From Ruminiclostridium cellobioparum DSM 1351 = ATCC 15832 (GTDB lineage Bacteria; Bacillota; Clostridia; Acetivibrionales; DSM-1351): a stretch of DNA of 64,000 nt. This document shows, piece after piece, positions 62,560-64,000 of the stretch. Both the position numbers and the translations under genes were made by a program. Every line of letters begins with the position of its first letter. The stretch's first letter is position 1. The notes under the pieces were generated by a model. That model was not told the DNA's origin. It made no database searches and saw nothing but the letters and a program-made list of their open reading frames with translations. The stretch lies in NCBI RefSeq assembly GCF_000621505.1, contig NZ_KK211295.1, positions 86,344 to 150,343 of the forward strand, in the 5' to 3' direction.

Positions 62560-64000
62560 TTATGATTGATGGAAATGAGCCTTCCACCCCCTAGATGGTT
62601 TAAACTGCAATGAGTCCTTGTAATATACCCCATTTGGTGTTTTTAAATCATAAATAGGGTTATTTGATGTTATTATTGTCTCATTTTGATCGGCAAAAGC
62701 ATAGTATTTGATATTTCGTGCATTATGTATAGATGGGATTAGGGAGGGCTTAAATCCCATAACTGATGATATTGCCTCATCAAAACAAACAGGATTCATA
62801 CCCATTGCTATAATACCTACATCTTTAGGTGTTGGTAAAAGCGGTCCTTCTCCCTCGCCGGAAATAATCATGTCTGCGACAATTAACATTTTACGTTGTT
62901 TCGTATCTTTCATGTTTCCTTGCTTATCTGAATAGAAAAGAATTTTGTTGAGGTCTAATAATGTTCTCCAAATTGTATCATTGCCATACCAGCTTCCCTC
63001 CGAATATATATCTTTGCTAAAGATCTTATTTAACATAGATAATCCACGGACTACATTGTAATATACCTTTGCTTTTTTTCTCATGTCCCTACCCAAACAA
63101 TTATCCTTATACTCAGTAAAGTGAGTTATTAATTTCTTTAAAAAGCTTTTGCGATAATATTCATCTCCACCTTCTTGAGTTGAACCTTGTGAATGATGTG
63201 GTAACCATTCTTTGTTGGTATTAATCCCGACTAAGTTCTTAAGCGAAATTGTTACACCAGCTTTTCTGTGAGTCTTTGGTTTAGGTATATTTATAATAAC
63301 ATCTGCTTCCAATACTTTCTTTGCAATTGAATATTCGTTCTTTTTGCAATTGTGATGCTCATACATAATAGAATGGTCGTAATTAGTTATCCTTAATAGG
63401 TTAAAGCGATCTTTTTCTATGGTTAAGAACTCGGATTTTTTTTCTAAGTCAACTACTATAGCAGTATTATCGGAGTCATTTTGTATTTTTTGATGTAATC
63501 CATCTTTATAAATGCTTTTATAGTTTCTAAAATCAACAAGCTCTATCTGGATCCCCTTCCTTTTATAGAAATCTATTATATCAATATATCCTTGCTCACT
63601 AACAAGTTTTTTAAAATTACATGTCTGCAAAGGTGCATCTCCAACAATAATAGCACCTGTTCCGTCCAATGCCAGAACCACATAATCAAGTAGAGCACGA
63701 ACCAATGATGGATGCGTTATAAGGCATTCTATTCCATTCTCGGTTATTTCATTCTCATGCAAAACCATATTAGGTTTTAACAATACTACATCTCCAGGTT
63801 TTATTAATTCCTTTAGTGGATTCCAATCATTTGCACCAAAATGTTCTTTATCAAATCCCATATGATATAGGCATTCCCTAATCATATCATAAACCATATT
63901 ATCCGATTTTGAAATTTCATTGGTAAATCTATACTCAGGATAACAGATAGATGGATTAAAACAATCTATCTTATTTGGATATCTACTACCTTCTACTTTA
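62560..64000 (-). CDS. DUF362-domain protein, 5' end beyond the window
   Basis: A partial protein of the DUF362 family, at least 480 aa. An internal ATG at 63897 could be taken as a start, but the same frame remains open to base 64000 and reads protein-like text (FNPSICYPEYRFTNEISKSD) just upstream, so the real start is beyond the edge. Typical DUF362 blocks are LKPNMVLHENE, IINIPKPKTHRKAGVTISLK and NLVGINTNKEWLPHH. No Fe-S cysteine cluster is seen, unlike many DUF362 proteins. Members of this family are found in some glycan loci; the function is unknown. Confidence 0.85.
   Translation of the reverse strand, partial: KVEGSRYPNKIDCFNPSICYPEYRFTNEISKSDNMVYDMIRECLYHMGFDKEHFGANDWNPLKELIKPGDVVLLKPNMVLHENEITENGIECLITHPSLVRALLDYVVLALDGTGAIIVGDAPLQTCNFKKLVSEQGYIDIIDFYKRKGIQIELVDFRNYKSIYKDGLHQKIQNDSDNTAIVVDLEKKSEFLTIEKDRFNLLRITNYDHSIMYEHHNCKKNEYSIAKKVLEADVIINIPKPKTHRKAGVTISLKNLVGINTNKEWLPHHSQGSTQEGGDEYYRKSFLKKLITHFTEYKDNCLGRDMRKKAKVYYNVVRGLSMLNKIFSKDIYSEGSWYGNDTIWRTLLDLNKILFYSDKQGNMKDTKQRKMLIVADMIISGEGEGPLLPTPKDVGIIAMGMNPVCFDEAISSVMGFKPSLIPSIHNARNIKYYAFADQNETIITSNNPIYDLKTPNGVYYKDSLQFKPSRGWKAHFHQS

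Overview
The window looks like the chromosome of an anaerobic, low-GC, spore-forming Bacillota, most likely a clostridium of the cellulolytic Ruminiclostridium/Acetivibrio type. This rests on gene content and order, not on a database search: an Ech-type energy-converting hydrogenase, a clostridial rho-rpmE-DUF1385-prmC block with an enlarged Rho, LacI-controlled CUT1 sugar uptake with esterases, a WalRK operon, strong AGGAGG ribosome sites, and both encoded tRNAs carrying CCA.

Layout. Bases 1-297 are non-coding. 298-5240 (minus) is an ech operon (echABCDE) with no echF in view. 5824-6885 (plus) is an AI-2E/YtvI-like membrane protein. 6895-7283 is a long palindromic repeat, followed by the wreck of an ECF sigma factor gene. 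7673-12499 (minus) is rho, rpmE, DUF1385 and prmC. 12704-17011 holds a zinc-ribbon protein, an HD-GYP phosphodiesterase, a degenerate AT-rich stretch with small membrane proteins and a probable group II intron fragment, and a secreted protein. A tRNA-Thr follows.

17579-25694 (minus) is a sugar-uptake locus: LacI regulator, lipoprotein binding protein, two permeases and three esterase-like proteins. One esterase lacks its nucleophilic serine and another carries a degenerate second domain. The locus has consensus promoters with matching operator-like sites. 26007-35586 is mixed: MFS transporter, tRNA-Val, deoD, LTA-synthase-like protein, orphan arginine deiminase, methyltransferase, cysteine-cluster protein, LUD protein and a Gre-like factor.

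35769-44466 (minus) is the Wal operon: walR, walK, a small secreted protein, yycH, yycI, murA, walJ and rlmH. A second copy of the palindromic repeat lies between walR and walK. 44621-47117 encodes two TolC-family proteins, unexpected in a monoderm. 47263 to the right edge (minus) is a surface-polysaccharide locus. It has a PglF/E/D/C set that should make and transfer a UDP-bacillosamine-type sugar, Ugd plus an epimerase for UDP-uronic acids, one GT4, two flippases, a Wzy/O-antigen-ligase-like protein with a large extracytoplasmic tail, a Wzz-like protein, VanZ, and a DUF362 protein that runs off the window.

The most unusual items are the palindromic repeat family (one copy inside walRK), the prion-like Q/N-rich insert in Rho, the serine-less esterase, and the TolC pair. 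No CRISPR array, prophage or intact transposase was seen.
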